A stretch of 43,940 nucleotides of DNA from Bacillus sp. J33 (GCF_000518885.1 NZ_JAEL01000046.1:214-44153); one strand, 5' to 3'. Shown: positions 17,137-26,515, numbered from the stretch's first letter. The notes: a model not told the origin generated them from the sequence alone. Numbers and translations are program-made.

Positions 17137-18798
17137 CTATTCCATCATCGGAATGTTTACGCCTTTATCCTTAGCGGTTTTGATTGCCAGGTCATAGCCG
17201 GCATCAACATGGCGGACAATCCCCATTCCAGGATCGGTTGTCAAAACACGCTCCAGCCGCTGTTCTGCTTCCTTCGTGCCGTCTGCTACAATAACCATGC
17301 CGGCATGAAGGGAATAACCCATACCTACTCCGCCACCGTGGTGGACGGATACCCAGCTTGCTCCGCCAACTGCATTGATAAGGGCGTTCAGGATCGGCCA
17401 GTCTGCAACTGCGTCACTTCCATCCTTCATGCCTTCTGTTTCACGGTTTGGCGATGCAACAGAACCAGAATCCAAATGGTCACGTCCGATGACGATCGGT
17501 GCCTTCAGTTCTCCTCTAGCAACCATGTCATTAATGATTTTTCCGAATTTTGCACGTTCTCCATAGCCTAGCCAGCAAATTCTGGAAGGCAGCCCCTGGA
17601 ATTGAATTTTCTCCTGTGCCATCTTGATCCATTTGCAGAGATGCTCATTGTCTGCAAATTCGCGCAGGATGACTTCGTCTGTTTTATAAATATCTTCCGG
17701 ATCTCCAGATAACGCTACCCAGCGGAAGGGCCCCTTGCCTTCACAGAATAACGGACGGATGTAAGCTGGAACGAATCCAGGGAAGTCAAAAGCATTCTCC
17801 ACACCCTCATCTTTTGCCACCTGGCGGATGTTATTTCCGTAATCAAACGTGATGGCACCCTTCTTCTGCATGTCTAGCATAGCCTGGACATGGACAGCCA
17901 TGCTGGCTTTGGATTTCTGTACATATTCAGCCGCATTATTCTTTCTCAAAGCGGCAGCCCCTTCCAGTGAGCAGCCTGCCGGTACATAGCCATTTAAAGG
18001 ATCGTGTGCAGAAGTCTGGTCTGTCAGAACATCCGGAATAAAGTTCATTTCCAGCATTTTTGGAAGAATTTCAGCGGCATTCCCTAACAGGCCGATAGAA
18101 AGCGGTCGGCCTTCATGCTTTGCTTCTTCCGCAAGTTTAATAGCTTCTTCAATTGTATGAACCTTCGTATCCAAATATTTTGTTTCCAGGCGGCGGTCAA
18201 TGCGGTGTTCATCAACATCAATTGCGATGCAGACACCGTCATTCATCGTTACTGCAAGCGGCTGTGCTCCGCCCATTCCTCCGAGGCCTGCGGTTAACGT
18301 TATCGTTTGCTTTAACGAGCCGGAAAAGTGCTGTCTGCCTAACTCTGCAAACGTTTCATAGGTTCCCTGTACAATTCCCTGGCTACCAATGTAAATCCAG
18401 CTGCCTGCTGTCATTTGGCCATACATCATAAGCCCCTTTTTATCAAGCTCATGGAATGTGTCCCAGTTCGCCCACGCAGGAACAAGATTTGAGTTGGCGA
18501 TCAATACCTTAGGTGCATCCTTATGTGACTTGAAAACAGCAACCGGTTTTCCCGATTGGACAAGCAATGTTTCATCATCTTCAAGTTCATGCAAAGTTTT
18601 TACAATTGCATCATAGCAATCCCAATTTCGGGCGGCCTTACCAATGCCGCCGTATACGACCAGGTCCTCAGGTATTTCTGCAACTTCTTTATTTAAATTA
18701 TTCATTAACATGCGTAAAGCAGCTTCTTGGATCCAGCCTTTTGCATGCAGTTCACTGCCATGGTAATTTTTAATCTCTCTTTTAGTATCCGCTTTCAT
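17137..18798 (-). CDS. hutU: Urocanate hydratase HutU
   Basis: A 553-residue NAD+-containing enzyme converting urocanate to imidazolonepropionate. The conserved [17 protein letters not shown] segment, [12 protein letters not shown] dinucleotide-binding loop, and [12 protein letters not shown] motif near the C-terminus are present. Length is typical (about 550). It is the first gene of the operon hutU-hutI-hutG-yjiH. No hutH (histidine ammonia-lyase) or hutP (antiterminator) precedes it. A GGAGGGA site lies before the ATG, and a cre-like box covers the start codon. Confidence 0.96.
   Translation of the reverse strand: MKADTKREIKNYHGSELHAKGWIQEAALRMLMNNLNKEVAEIPEDLVVYGGIGKAARNWDCYDAIVKTLHELEDDETLLVQSGKPVAVFKSHKDAPKVLIANSNLVPAWANWDTFHELDKKGLMMYGQMTAGSWIYIGSQGIVQGTYETFAELGRQHFSGSLKQTITLTAGLGGMGGAQPLAVTMNDGVCIAIDVDEHRIDRRLETKYLDTKVHTIEEAIKLAEEAKHEGRPLSIGLLGNAAEILPKMLEMNFIPDVLTDQTSAHDPLNGYVPAGCSLEGAAALRKNNAAEYVQKSKASMAVHVQAMLDMQKKGAITFDYGNNIRQVAKDEGVENAFDFPGFVPAYIRPLFCEGKGPFRWVALSGDPEDIYKTDEVILREFADNEHLCKWIKMAQEKIQFQGLPSRICWLGYGERAKFGKIINDMVARGELKAPIVIGRDHLDSGSVASPNRETEGMKDGSDAVADWPILNALINAVGGASWVSVHHGGGVGMGYSLHAGMVIVADGTKEAEQRLERVLTTDPGMGIVRHVDAGYDLAIKTAKDKGVNIPMME
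18783..18798 (-). promoter_or_regulatory. cre-like box at the hutU start codon
   Basis: Minus-strand ATGAAAGCGGATACTA fits WTGNAANCGNWNNCWW at every position. B. subtilis hut is subject to CcpA repression through a site inside the transcribed region, which makes this position plausible. The match to the stricter TGWAARCGYTWNCA is 11 of 14. Confidence 0.35.
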
Positions 18799-18957
18799 AT
18801 TGATCCCTCCAATATTATCTATAATTCAATCTTAGATGGAAAACTGTCTGAAAAGTATAATAATAACATTTGTTTTTTTATATTTTATTAAGGTTATTTA
18901 CTGATATTTAGTATTTTTTTATAAAAATATTAGTGTTTTTATATTTTTATAAAAAAA

Positions 18958-19201
18958 GCTGTGTTGAGGCTTATTGTTGATTTTAGCACCCTGTTGATTG
19001 GAGCGGAAGGTACTAATCCCGCGAAAATGCTATCGCATTTTCTTCGTGCGGTGTTCATTCGAGGAAGCTTATTCAATGTCCTGCGGGAAAAGCGTGTCAG
19101 CGGGAGACCCCGCAGGTGCAAATGCACCGAGGAGCGTCGGACCGCCCGCGGAAAGCGAGTGCCTCGTGCTGAAATCAGCAGGCAAATTTAACAGAGCTAA
19201 T
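18958..19201 (+). repeat. GC-rich dispersed repeat, copy 1 (about 245 bp)
   Basis: The copy begins GCTGTGTTGAGGCTTATTG and ends TTTAACAGAGCTAAT. It is nearly identical to the copy at 31008-31253, in the same orientation. The core has CCTGCGGGAAAAGCGTGTC, GGGAGACCCCGCAGGTG, CCGAGGAGCGTCGG and CCGCCCGCGGAAAGCGAG. The GC content contrasts sharply with the AT-rich flanks. Short open frames in it are not genes. It separates hutU from the regulator gene. Confidence 0.85.
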
Positions 19202-19202
19202 A

Positions 19203-19230
19203 AAAAAAGCCCCTTTTATATAGAGGCTTT
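19203..19230 (-). terminator. Terminator of the AraC-type regulator gene
   Basis: Minus-strand AAGCCTCTATATAAAAGGGGCTT forms an imperfect stem followed by TTTTT. The 5' arm lies in the last codons of the gene. Confidence 0.65.
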
Positions 19231-20697
19231 CTGCATGTTTTTTCTAAATTGATTTGGAGGCATTCCTTTAATCTTGTTAAAAACTTTATTGAAATATTGC
19301 TGATTGCTGAAGCCGCAAATAGCTGCGATTTCCTTTATGCTCATTTCCGATTCAAGGAGAAGTTTGGCGGATTGGCGGATTCTCGTCTCATTTAAGAGCT
19401 CGCGAAATGATTTGCCGCACTTTTTTGCAAGGATGGTGCTAATATAGTTTGCATTGCGATCAGCATATTCTGCAGCCCTTTCAAGGCTGACAGCCGGGTC
19501 CCAGTAATTTGTTTCAATAAAAAATACAATTCTGTCGGCAAGATCCAGCTTAAGCTTCTTATCAGAGCGTATGGTTTCGAATATAAAAGAAATAAAATGA
19601 ATCATTTCTTTAATAATGCGGTAGATCAAGGGTGAGTAGAGGATTGTTTGAAATAAACGCAGATACTCTTTTTCGGTATCGCCGCTGGAGAGTCTGAATG
19701 TTTTCATATGTCTGCGAATCTGTGCCAGTATGCTGGTCAGTCTGATTCTGATTAGACCAGGATCAGGATAGGGCTCGGCCAAGACTAGGAACTCTTTATG
19801 AAACCAGGATTTTATTCCTTCCAGATCGGATTGGTTCAGGAAATCAATCCAGGTACTCTGTTCCTCAGGAGAAAGAAAGGGATCGATTGAATGCCATTTT
19901 GGCAGCGAATTTCCTTCAATCACCTGGTTAAAGCCTGTGTAAAATGTTAATTCCATAAGTTTTTGATTTGCCAGATAATTACTTCTGATTGTACTGTTAT
20001 CCTCTTCACCAGCAAATATACTGATGGCGATTTGAACACTTGATTTTTCCTGCCAATCTCTCATTAATCGGATGCATTCTTCTTTCCATGCGAAGTCTGC
20101 TAGTTCAGCAACAAGGAGTACCATATCACTTAAAATAAAAGAGCGGACTGCTTTTTGGAAAGGATAGTCATTTAGAAAAGAATAAAGGTTTGGCAGTTCA
20201 TTAGGGTCCTCAGTCTTAATGCCCAGGGTAATAAAGGGTTTTGCAGGACAAAATCCTTCTAAAAATAAGTCCTGGTATCGGAAGTCCTTTTCATTCATGC
20301 CGGGTTTCTGTTCTGAATATCGCCCATTAAGCTGGGCAAGTCTTTGAACTTTCCTGGCTGATTTAAGCAGGGCATCAGCAGAAATTGGCTTTAAAATTAA
20401 ATCTGCAACACCCATATCTATTGCTCTCTTCGCCTGTGAAAAGGTGGCTTCCATTGTAATGGCAATCAGGTCAGGTCGAATAATTTGTATCGTTTTTATA
20501 AATGAGCTATAGCTGATTTCATTGATTAAATCTAATTCGAAAACCAGCAGATCGGGCTGGAAGGATTCAAGCTTGTTGATCATTTCCGATTCATCTTCCG
20601 CCGATTCCACCTGCCACGCAGGCATGGATGATTTCAAAAGCCACACGATGCCTTTCGTATCATACTCATCCCGATTGGCTACAAGTACCTTGTACAT
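19216..20697 (-). CDS. AraC-type DNA-binding regulator with an atypical receiver domain (YesN-like)
   Basis: A 493-residue protein: receiver-like domain at residues 1-120, a divergent central region, and a C-terminal AraC/XylS double helix-turn-helix (about 395-490) with SIKEIAAICGFSNQQYFNKVFNK. The receiver lacks its chemistry. The acidic pair after strand 1 is replaced (VLVANRD, N8 and R9). The phosphoacceptor position in PDLLVFELD is Glu (E54). K103-P104 of the last strand is kept. It may therefore act without phosphorylation. No histidine kinase gene is adjacent. It sits upstream of and parallel to hutUIG, separated by a repeat; control of hut in place of HutP is an inference only. Confidence 0.82.
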   Translation of the reverse strand: MYKVLVANRDEYDTKGIVWLLKSSMPAWQVESAEDESEMINKLESFQPDLLVFELDLINEISYSSFIKTIQIIRPDLIAITMEATFSQAKRAIDMGVADLILKPISADALLKSARKVQRLAQLNGRYSEQKPGMNEKDFRYQDLFLEGFCPAKPFITLGIKTEDPNELPNLYSFLNDYPFQKAVRSFILSDMVLLVAELADFAWKEECIRLMRDWQEKSSVQIAISIFAGEEDNSTIRSNYLANQKLMELTFYTGFNQVIEGNSLPKWHSIDPFLSPEEQSTWIDFLNQSDLEGIKSWFHKEFLVLAEPYPDPGLIRIRLTSILAQIRRHMKTFRLSSGDTEKEYLRLFQTILYSPLIYRIIKEMIHFISFIFETIRSDKKLKLDLADRIVFFIETNYWDPAVSLERAAEYADRNANYISTILAKKCGKSFRELLNETRIRQSAKLLLESEMSIKEIAAICGFSNQQYFNKVFNKIKGMPPNQFRKNMQKASI

Positions 20698-20844
20698 GCT
20701 GCCACATCCTTTTTTAACTCTATTATGAAATAATTTTTTAGGGCATGTAAAGAAATAATCAGAAAAATCATAGAAAAGTAGACAAGTTCCTAGACCCTAG
20801 ATGCATATCTATATATGGACAAACATTTAGGAAGGAGTTTAGCC

Positions 20845-21297
20845 ATGCAGTTTCTTGTTTTGAAGAAGCGGAGCATCATTGCATTTTTAATTATTTTTAT
20901 CGTAATTGCTTCAGCGTCGGTCTGGTTTTATACCCAATCAGAAAGCTTGGCAGTTTTTAACCAGGCGAAAAATGAGACAGTCCGCGAGATTCATATGGTT
21001 ACAGGGGAGTTTAAATCCAAGCTGCCGGACGGAAAAGAAATTGAAGCCTATCGTTGGGATCCGGGTACCATTTTTCTGAAAAAAGATGAGAAAGTAAATC
21101 TTAAGATTCTTGGAGTCAATGGAGCCGAGCATCCCTATATCATCGAGGGAACCGATATGAAGGGGGTTGTGAAAAAAGGCGAGGAAACAGTTGTCCCGCT
21201 TCAATTTGACAAAGAGGGCGTTTACAGATTAATTTGCCTTACACACCCGGATAAAGAAAATAATGGGCCAATGATCGCTTATATAGTCGTTGACTAA
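20845..21297 (+). CDS. Membrane-anchored cupredoxin-domain protein
   Basis: A 150-residue protein. An N-terminal membrane helix (about 10-28) is followed by a small beta-rich cupredoxin domain exposed outside. A full type-1 copper ligand set can be read: H96 in GAEHPY, C131 and H134 in LICLTHP, M143 in NGPMIAY. Start ATG 20845 follows GGAAGGAG; the frame could extend to an ATG at 20815, but that has no site and would put a charged leader before the helix. It is monocistronic, with a strong terminator shared with the opposing gene. Role is probably electron transfer or copper handling at the cell surface; no partner oxidase is nearby. Confidence 0.72.
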   Translation: MQFLVLKKRSIIAFLIIFIVIASASVWFYTQSESLAVFNQAKNETVREIHMVTGEFKSKLPDGKEIEAYRWDPGTIFLKKDEKVNLKILGVNGAEHPYIIEGTDMKGVVKKGEETVVPLQFDKEGVYRLICLTHPDKENNGPMIAYIVVD

Positions 21298-21302
21298 GGG
21301 CA

Positions 21303-21338
21303 GAAAAAAGCACCGGTTTTTTCTCCGGTGCTTTTTCT
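21303..21338. terminator. Bidirectional terminator between cupredoxin and LysM-CAP genes
   Basis: AAAAGCACCGG pairs perfectly with CCGGTGCTTTT around TTTTTTCT, with A/T runs on both sides. Confidence 0.85.
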
Positions 21339-21964
21339 TATCGTCCAATAAACATTTGAGTCCAGTAATGGCCATAGTATCCGCCCTGTGCATACCCAAC
21401 GCCAATTTCAGTGAAGTTGGCAGAGAGAATATTTTTGCGGTGGCCTTCGCTATTCATCCAAGCCGTAACAACCTCTTGAGGTGTTTTTTGTCCTGCAGCA
21501 ATGTTTTCTCCTGCAGTTCTGTAAGTAATGCCAAAGCTCTTCATCATATCAAAAGGGCTTCCGTAAGTAGGAGAGTTATGATCGAAATATCTTTTATTAA
21601 TCATATCCTGGGATTTGTATCTAGCCACTCTAGCAAGTTCCCAATTTGATTTTAGCGGCTTTAATCCATATTTCGCCCTTTCCTGGTTAACAAGCTGAAC
21701 AACCTGTTCTTCAACACTGACAGTAGCTTTAGATATAGTAGGTATATTCACCTTCTGGCCAGGATAAATGAAGTTCGGATTAGAAATCTGCTGATTGGCA
21801 TTAATGATTTCAGGTACTCCCACCTGATATTTCAGGGCGATTTTCCACATTGTGTCCCCTGATTGCACGGTATGTACGATTGATGCTTTAGCATTGTAAT
21901 TAAATCCAAAGGCTAGTGCGACAGACAACATTAGAGTGATTAACCGTTTTGATAGTGTTTTCAT
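21338..21964 (-). CDS. Secreted LysM-CAP domain protein (YkwD/SafA-like)
   Basis: A 208-residue exported protein. Signal peptide at residues 1-28 (ends NAKAS), one LysM peptidoglycan-binding domain (about 29-76, HTVQSGDTMWKIALKY... IYPGQKVNIP), and a CAP/SCP domain (about 84-207) with LVNQERAKYGLKPL, the metal/active-site region YFDHNSP, AGENIAAG, WMNSEGHRKNIL and GHYWTQMFIG. It probably binds the wall or spore cortex; activity of bacterial CAP domains is not well defined. No clear ribosome binding site precedes ATG 21964, and no better start is visible. Confidence 0.85.
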   Translation of the reverse strand: MKTLSKRLITLMLSVALAFGFNYNAKASIVHTVQSGDTMWKIALKYQVGVPEIINANQQISNPNFIYPGQKVNIPTISKATVSVEEQVVQLVNQERAKYGLKPLKSNWELARVARYKSQDMINKRYFDHNSPTYGSPFDMMKSFGITYRTAGENIAAGQKTPQEVVTAWMNSEGHRKNILSANFTEIGVGYAQGGYYGHYWTQMFIGR

Positions 21965-22099
21965 ATTTTATATTTAATCAGAATCTATTAATCAATTAAA
22001 CCGGTAATTGTTGCCGCTGATTGAAGGATTTTCAAAATTCCCTCTCTTGGACCCCTCCTCCCTTTTATCCACTTAAAAATAGATCACCATTCAAATACA

Positions 22100-22395
22100 T
22101 TTTGCCGGGTTTTTCACCATTTACAGGTCAGAATAAAAGCAGCCACTTACTCCCGCTTTTATAACAGTTAGGTAAAGTTTGCCGCTTTGAGATAGTAAGA
22201 TTAAATTTCATGGAATTTTCAGCCAACACCTGACACTAACGGCCAAACTGTTAGGTTTACAGGCCGAAATAGAAAATTTGCGGTTTCCCGACTCCTAAAA
22301 GCTTACAGAAAAGATTTTTGCCGGCCGATTATGTTAATTTACCGGCCAATTTAGGTAAAATATCGTCCGAACATTGTAGTTACTGGCCAAATGTC
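22100..22395. repeat. Phased short-repeat array C, core GGCC with TTAC flank
   Basis: About 15 degenerate units occupy the gap upstream of pflB. The clearest cores are at 22104 (GCCG), 22125 (GGTC), 22222 (GCCA), 22241 (GGCC), 22262 (GGCC), 22323 (GGCC), 22344 (GGCC), 22365 (GTCC) and 22385 (GGCC). Neighbouring cores are about 19-21 bases apart, and larger gaps are near multiples of 20.5. The best units read TTTACAGGCCGAAAT and TTTACCGGCCAATTT. It is non-coding and not a hairpin array. It accounts for most of the interval 21965-22577, which otherwise holds only the pflB promoter. Confidence 0.6.
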
Positions 22396-22477
22396 AATTG
22401 AAAATATAATACAGATCGCCCCAGTTAATGTTTGAATTACCCGTTAAAGTCTATATTCACAATAAATCCACAAAGTA

Positions 22478-22520
22478 TGTGATTCATTTCACATTCCATC
22501 TGTTATAGTAAATGTATAGT
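22478..22520 (+). promoter_or_regulatory. Fnr-type activator box and -10 of pflBA
   Basis: TGTGA-TTCATT-TCACA (22478-22493) is a perfect Fnr/CRP-type palindrome. A -10 TATAGT lies at 22515-22520, which puts the start near 22527 and the box centre at -41.5, the classic class II activator position. It overlaps the -35 region, where no good -35 is seen. The same palindrome also resembles a Rex operator (GTGA-N8-TCAC), so NADH-responsive repression is an alternative. Confidence 0.7.
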
Positions 22521-22577
22521 TAAGTTGTAATAACTGTAATAAAAATTGTAAATAGCGAAATTTGAGGTGATTTTTCT

Positions 22578-24803
22578 ATGGAAAGATGGAGTGGCTTTAA
22601 AAAAGGCAAATGGACAAGGGAAATAAATGTCAGGGACTTTATTTTGAAGAATTTCACACCTTATATGGGTGATGATGCATTTTTGGAAGGACCAACAGAA
22701 GCTACAGCTTTATTGTGGGATCAGGTGATGGCTCTGACTAAAAAAGAACGGCAAAATGGCGGAGTGCTGGATATGGATACCGAAATCGTATCTACTATTA
22801 CTTCCCACGGCCCAGGTTATCTTGATCGGCAAAAAGAAAAAATAGTCGGCTTTCAGACTGACCGCCCTTTCAAGCGCTCCCTTCAGCCATTTGGAGGATT
22901 CCGTATGGCGGCAGCAGCTTGTGAGGCATATGGCTATGAAGCAAGCAAAGAAATGGAAAAGATCTTTACCGAATACCGCAAAACCCATAACCAAGGAGTA
23001 TTTGATGCCTATACCGATGAGATGAAACTTGCCCGCAAAGCCGGCATCATCACCGGCCTTCCTGATGCCTATGGCCGCGGACGGATTATTGGGGATTACC
23101 GCCGGGTTGCACTTTATGGTGTTGATCGCTTGATACAAGCCAAAAAGGAGGATTTGCAAACCACCAGCCGTGTTATGACAGAAGAAAACATCCGGCTGAG
23201 GGAAGAAATTTCAGAACAAATCAAGGCGCTGCGGGAACTAAAGCAGCTGGCTGAGAGCTATGGTTTTGATATTTCCGAGCCTGCCGGAAATGCATCAGAA
23301 GCGTTCCAATGGCTCTACTTTGGCTATCTTGCAGCCATAAAAGAACAAAACGGGGCAGCTATGAGTCTTGGCCGTATTTCCACTTTCCTGGATATTTTCA
23401 TAGAAAGAGATATTCAAAACGGAGTACTCACAGAACAGGAAGCCCAGGAGCTTGTGGACCATTTCGTAATGAAGCTCCGTCTTGTAAAATTCGCAAGAAC
23501 ACCTGACTATAATGAACTATTCAGCGGAGATCCTACCTGGGTTACAGAATCAATTGGCGGCATGGCTGTCGATGGCCGATCTCTAGTAACAAAAAGCTCA
23601 TTCCGCTTCCTTCATACATTAAGGAATTTGGGACCTGCACCTGAGCCGAATTTAACGGTTCTATGGTCTAATAAACTGCCTGAAAACTTTAAAAAGTATT
23701 GCGCCAGAATGTCTATAGAAACGAGCTCTATCCAATATGAAAACGACGACATTATGCGCCCTGAATACGGTGATGATTATGGAATTGCCTGCTGTGTATC
23801 TGCCATGGAAATAGGAAAACAAATGCAATTTTTCGGGGCAAGGGCAAACCTGGCAAAAGCCCTTTTGTACAGCATCAATGGCGGAAAGGATGAAAAACTG
23901 ACTATCCAGGTAGGTCCTGAATATTCACCGATCACATCAGAGCTTCTGGATTATGAAGAAGTAATGGCTAAGTTCGACCTTATGATGGATTGGCTGGCAG
24001 ACCTCTATATTAATGCGCTGAATATCATACACTTTATGCATGACAAATACAGCTATGAGCGTATTGAAATGGCTCTCCATGATTCTGAAATACTGAGGAC
24101 AATGGCCACAGGAATTGCAGGGCTTAGTGTGGCTGCAGATTCATTAAGTGCCATCAAATACGCTGCTGTAAAGGCAATTCGGGATGAAAACGGATTGGCT
24201 GTTGATTTTGTTACAGAAGGAGACTTTCCGAAATTCGGCAATAATGATGATCGTGTTGACAGCATTGCAGTAGATCTTGTTAAGCGGTTTATGAAAAAAC
24301 TGCGAAAGCATCAAACATACCGAAATTCCAAGCATACGATGTCCATATTGACGATAACATCCAATGTCGTGTATGGCAAAAAAACAGGCCATACACCAGA
24401 TGGCCGCCGTGCCGGCGAACCTTTTGCTCCAGGAGCAAATCCAATGCATGGCAGGGACACAAAAGGCACACTTGCTTCCCTTTCTTCCGTGGCAAAACTG
24501 CCTTACGAATATGCGCTTGATGGCATAAGCAACACCTTTTCTATTGTTCCTAAAGCACTTGGAAAAGATGATGAAAGCCGTATCCGCAATCTTGTTTCCA
24601 TTCTTGACGGATATGCCATTAAGTCAGGCCATCACCTTAATGTAAATGTATTTAATAGAGAAACGCTGCTTGACGCCATGGAGCATCCGGAAGAATATCC
24701 GCAATTAACGATCAGGGTTTCAGGGTACGCAGTAAACTTTATTAAACTGACTCGGGAGCAGCAGCTCGATGTGATAAATCGAACATTCCATGAAACAATG
24801 TAG
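22578..24803 (+). CDS. pflB: Formate acetyltransferase (pyruvate formate-lyase) PflB
   Basis: A 741-residue glycyl-radical enzyme that cleaves pyruvate with CoA to acetyl-CoA and formate under anaerobiosis. The adjacent catalytic cysteines are in [10 protein letters not shown] (C405, C406). The radical glycine is in RVSGYAVNF near the C-terminus (G716). Other PFL landmarks are [17 protein letters not shown] and [24 protein letters not shown]. Length is close to the usual 740-760. A GAGGTGA site precedes the ATG. It is followed by its activase gene, which is frameshifted here. Confidence 0.96.
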   Translation: MERWSGFKKGKWTREINVRDFILKNFTPYMGDDAFLEGPTEATALLWDQVMALTKKERQNGGVLDMDTEIVSTITSHGPGYLDRQKEKIVGFQTDRPFKRSLQPFGGFRMAAAACEAYGYEASKEMEKIFTEYRKTHNQGVFDAYTDEMKLARKAGIITGLPDAYGRGRIIGDYRRVALYGVDRLIQAKKEDLQTTSRVMTEENIRLREEISEQIKALRELKQLAESYGFDISEPAGNASEAFQWLYFGYLAAIKEQNGAAMSLGRISTFLDIFIERDIQNGVLTEQEAQELVDHFVMKLRLVKFARTPDYNELFSGDPTWVTESIGGMAVDGRSLVTKSSFRFLHTLRNLGPAPEPNLTVLWSNKLPENFKKYCARMSIETSSIQYENDDIMRPEYGDDYGIACCVSAMEIGKQMQFFGARANLAKALLYSINGGKDEKLTIQVGPEYSPITSELLDYEEVMAKFDLMMDWLADLYINALNIIHFMHDKYSYERIEMALHDSEILRTMATGIAGLSVAADSLSAIKYAAVKAIRDENGLAVDFVTEGDFPKFGNNDDRVDSIAVDLVKRFMKKLRKHQTYRNSKHTMSILTITSNVVYGKKTGHTPDGRRAGEPFAPGANPMHGRDTKGTLASLSSVAKLPYEYALDGISNTFSIVPKALGKDDESRIRNLVSILDGYAIKSGHHLNVNVFNRETLLDAMEHPEEYPQLTIRVSGYAVNFIKLTREQQLDVINRTFHETM

Positions 24804-24892
24804 TAGTGATAATTGCAGGCCTTCTTCTTTGAAATATTTTTTGAGCCAGGGTATTGCGAAGGTGCACCCTGCTGAGTGAAAGGGAGATCTTC

Positions 24893-25620
24893 ATGAACGG
24901 TTACATTCATTCAATTGAGACATTTGGAACAGTGGATGGGCCAGGCATTAGATATGTTGTTTTTACGCAGGGGTGCCTGCTTCGCTGCCAATTTTGCCAT
25001 AATGCTGATACATGGGAAATTGGTACCGGAAAACAGATGCCTGTTTCAGAAATCATAGATGATCTTCAATCCTGCCTCCCATTTATAGAGGCATCAGGAG
25101 GCGGAATCACTGTGAGCGGAGGTGAGCCTTTATTGCAAATCTCTTTCTTAATTGAGCTTTTCAAAGAGTGTAAAAAGCTAGGCATTCATACAGCCATTGA
25201 TACTTCTGGAGGCTGCTATTCCAGCTCCTCTCTTTTTCAAAGCCAGCTTAAAGAGCTGATGGCCTATACTGATTTGGTGCTGCTGGATTTGAAGCATATG
25301 GATAAAGAGAAACACAAGAAACTCACTGGCCTTACAAATGAACATATACTGCAATTTGCCAAGTACCTTTCGGATTGCCATGTTCCAGTGTGGATTCGCA
25401 TGTACTGGTCCCCGACATTTCCGATGATGAAAAAGATCTTGAAAGGCTGGGGCAATTTATAAAAGGTCTGGAAAACGTCGAGAAGATTGAGGTTCTTCCC
25501 TACCACAAACTCGGAGTATATAAATGGGAAGCGCTCGGCATGGAGTATCCATTAAAAGATATTGAGCCGCCGAGTGAAGAAAAAGCAGACTGGGCTTACC
25601 AGCTCCTTTCCGGGCAATAA
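24893..25620 (+). pseudogene. pflA: Pyruvate formate-lyase activating enzyme PflA, frameshifted
   Basis: A radical-SAM activase that installs the glycyl radical on PflB. Residues 1-170 are intact: the CxxxCxxC iron-sulfur site (C28, C32, C35 in GCLLRCQFCHN), the SAM-binding SGGEPLLQ, and DLKHMD. At about 25399 the frame changes. Frame 1 reads ...VPVWIR then MYWSPTF... to a stop at 25462. The true C-terminus (HVLVPDISDDEKDLERLGQFI...) continues in another frame to 25620. Adding one C (CGCAT to CGCCAT) restores 242 residues, close to the E. coli length of 246. It is either a recent mutation that would inactivate PflB or a sequencing error. Confidence 0.88.
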
Positions 25621-25626
25621 TAAAAA

Positions 25627-25660
25627 GAAAGGAAAATCCCACTTTAGGATTTTCCTTTTG
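25627..25660. terminator. Bidirectional terminator between pflA and nadE
   Basis: AAAGGAAAATCC pairs with GGATTTTCCTTT around CACTTTA, a 12-bp perfect stem. Confidence 0.85.
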
Positions 25661-25673
25661 TATTCATTAATAT

Positions 25674-26495
25674 TTATTTCCACCAGTCATCGTGCATGGA
25701 TGCAGGAAGCTGACGCTTATGTTCGGAGAAAATGTAACGCTTTTCTATTTTTTCAGCTGCTTCAGCACTAACTACTTTTCCTTCCAGATAATCATCCAAT
25801 TCATCATAGGATATACCTAATTCCGTTTCATCTGCTTGTCCAGGTTTCTGGTCGAGCAAATCCGCAGTAGGCACCTTTAAATATAGTCTCTCTTCTGCAC
25901 CGAGCTCTTTGAGAAGCGCTTTCCCCTGTCTTTTTGTCAGTCCGGCAAGCGGAAGGACATCAGCGCCTCCGTCACCATACTTCGTGAAAAATCCTGTAAC
26001 TGCTTCAGCAGCATGGTCGGTGCCAATGACAAGCATCCCATTTTGGCCGCCAATGGCGTATTGTGCAATCATTCTCATGCGCGCTTTCACATTTCCTTTA
26101 TGATAATCCTTTAGAGGATCTTCCGGCATGATGCGGTCATATTCATTTTTCATTTCATCAACGGCATTTTTAATATTGAATACAACTTCCCGGTCCGCCT
26201 GGATAAACGAAAGGGCCAGCTGGGCATCCTCTTCATCTCTTTGCACCCCATATGGCAAGCGGACTGCGATGAATGCTGCTTCCCTTCCTTCGTTTTTCAG
26301 TTCTTCAACTGCCAGCTGGGCAAGGCGTCCTGCCAAAGTAGAATCCTGGCCTCCGCTGATTCCAAGGACATATCCTTTTGAATTGGTTTTCACGAGATAA
26401 TTTTTTAGAAATTCCACTCTTTTTTTGATTTCTTCTTTTGGATCAATTTCTGGATTTACATTTAGAGCTTTCATAATTTCTTCTTGCAATTTCAT
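25674..26495 (-). CDS. nadE: NH3-dependent NAD+ synthetase NadE
   Basis: A 273-residue enzyme that amidates nicotinate adenine dinucleotide to NAD+, using ATP. The N-type ATP pyrophosphatase P-loop is [16 protein letters not shown]; the NaAD-binding YCxIGGQNG-like stretch appears as [37 protein letters not shown]. Length matches the ammonia-dependent bacterial form (about 270), without a glutaminase domain. It is the last gene of the NAD salvage operon, 20 bases after pncB. GGGAGG precedes the ATG. Confidence 0.96.
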   Translation of the reverse strand: MKLQEEIMKALNVNPEIDPKEEIKKRVEFLKNYLVKTNSKGYVLGISGGQDSTLAGRLAQLAVEELKNEGREAAFIAVRLPYGVQRDEEDAQLALSFIQADREVVFNIKNAVDEMKNEYDRIMPEDPLKDYHKGNVKARMRMIAQYAIGGQNGMLVIGTDHAAEAVTGFFTKYGDGGADVLPLAGLTKRQGKALLKELGAEERLYLKVPTADLLDQKPGQADETELGISYDELDDYLEGKVVSAEAAEKIEKRYIFSEHKRQLPASMHDDWWK

Positions 26496-26515
26496 TGTAT
26501 TGGTTCCTCCCTCTC

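Noticed and set aside
9388..22395. CRISPR array explanation for the phased repeats
   Set aside because: The units are about 20 bp with degenerate cores and no unique 30-bp spacers, and no cas genes are present.
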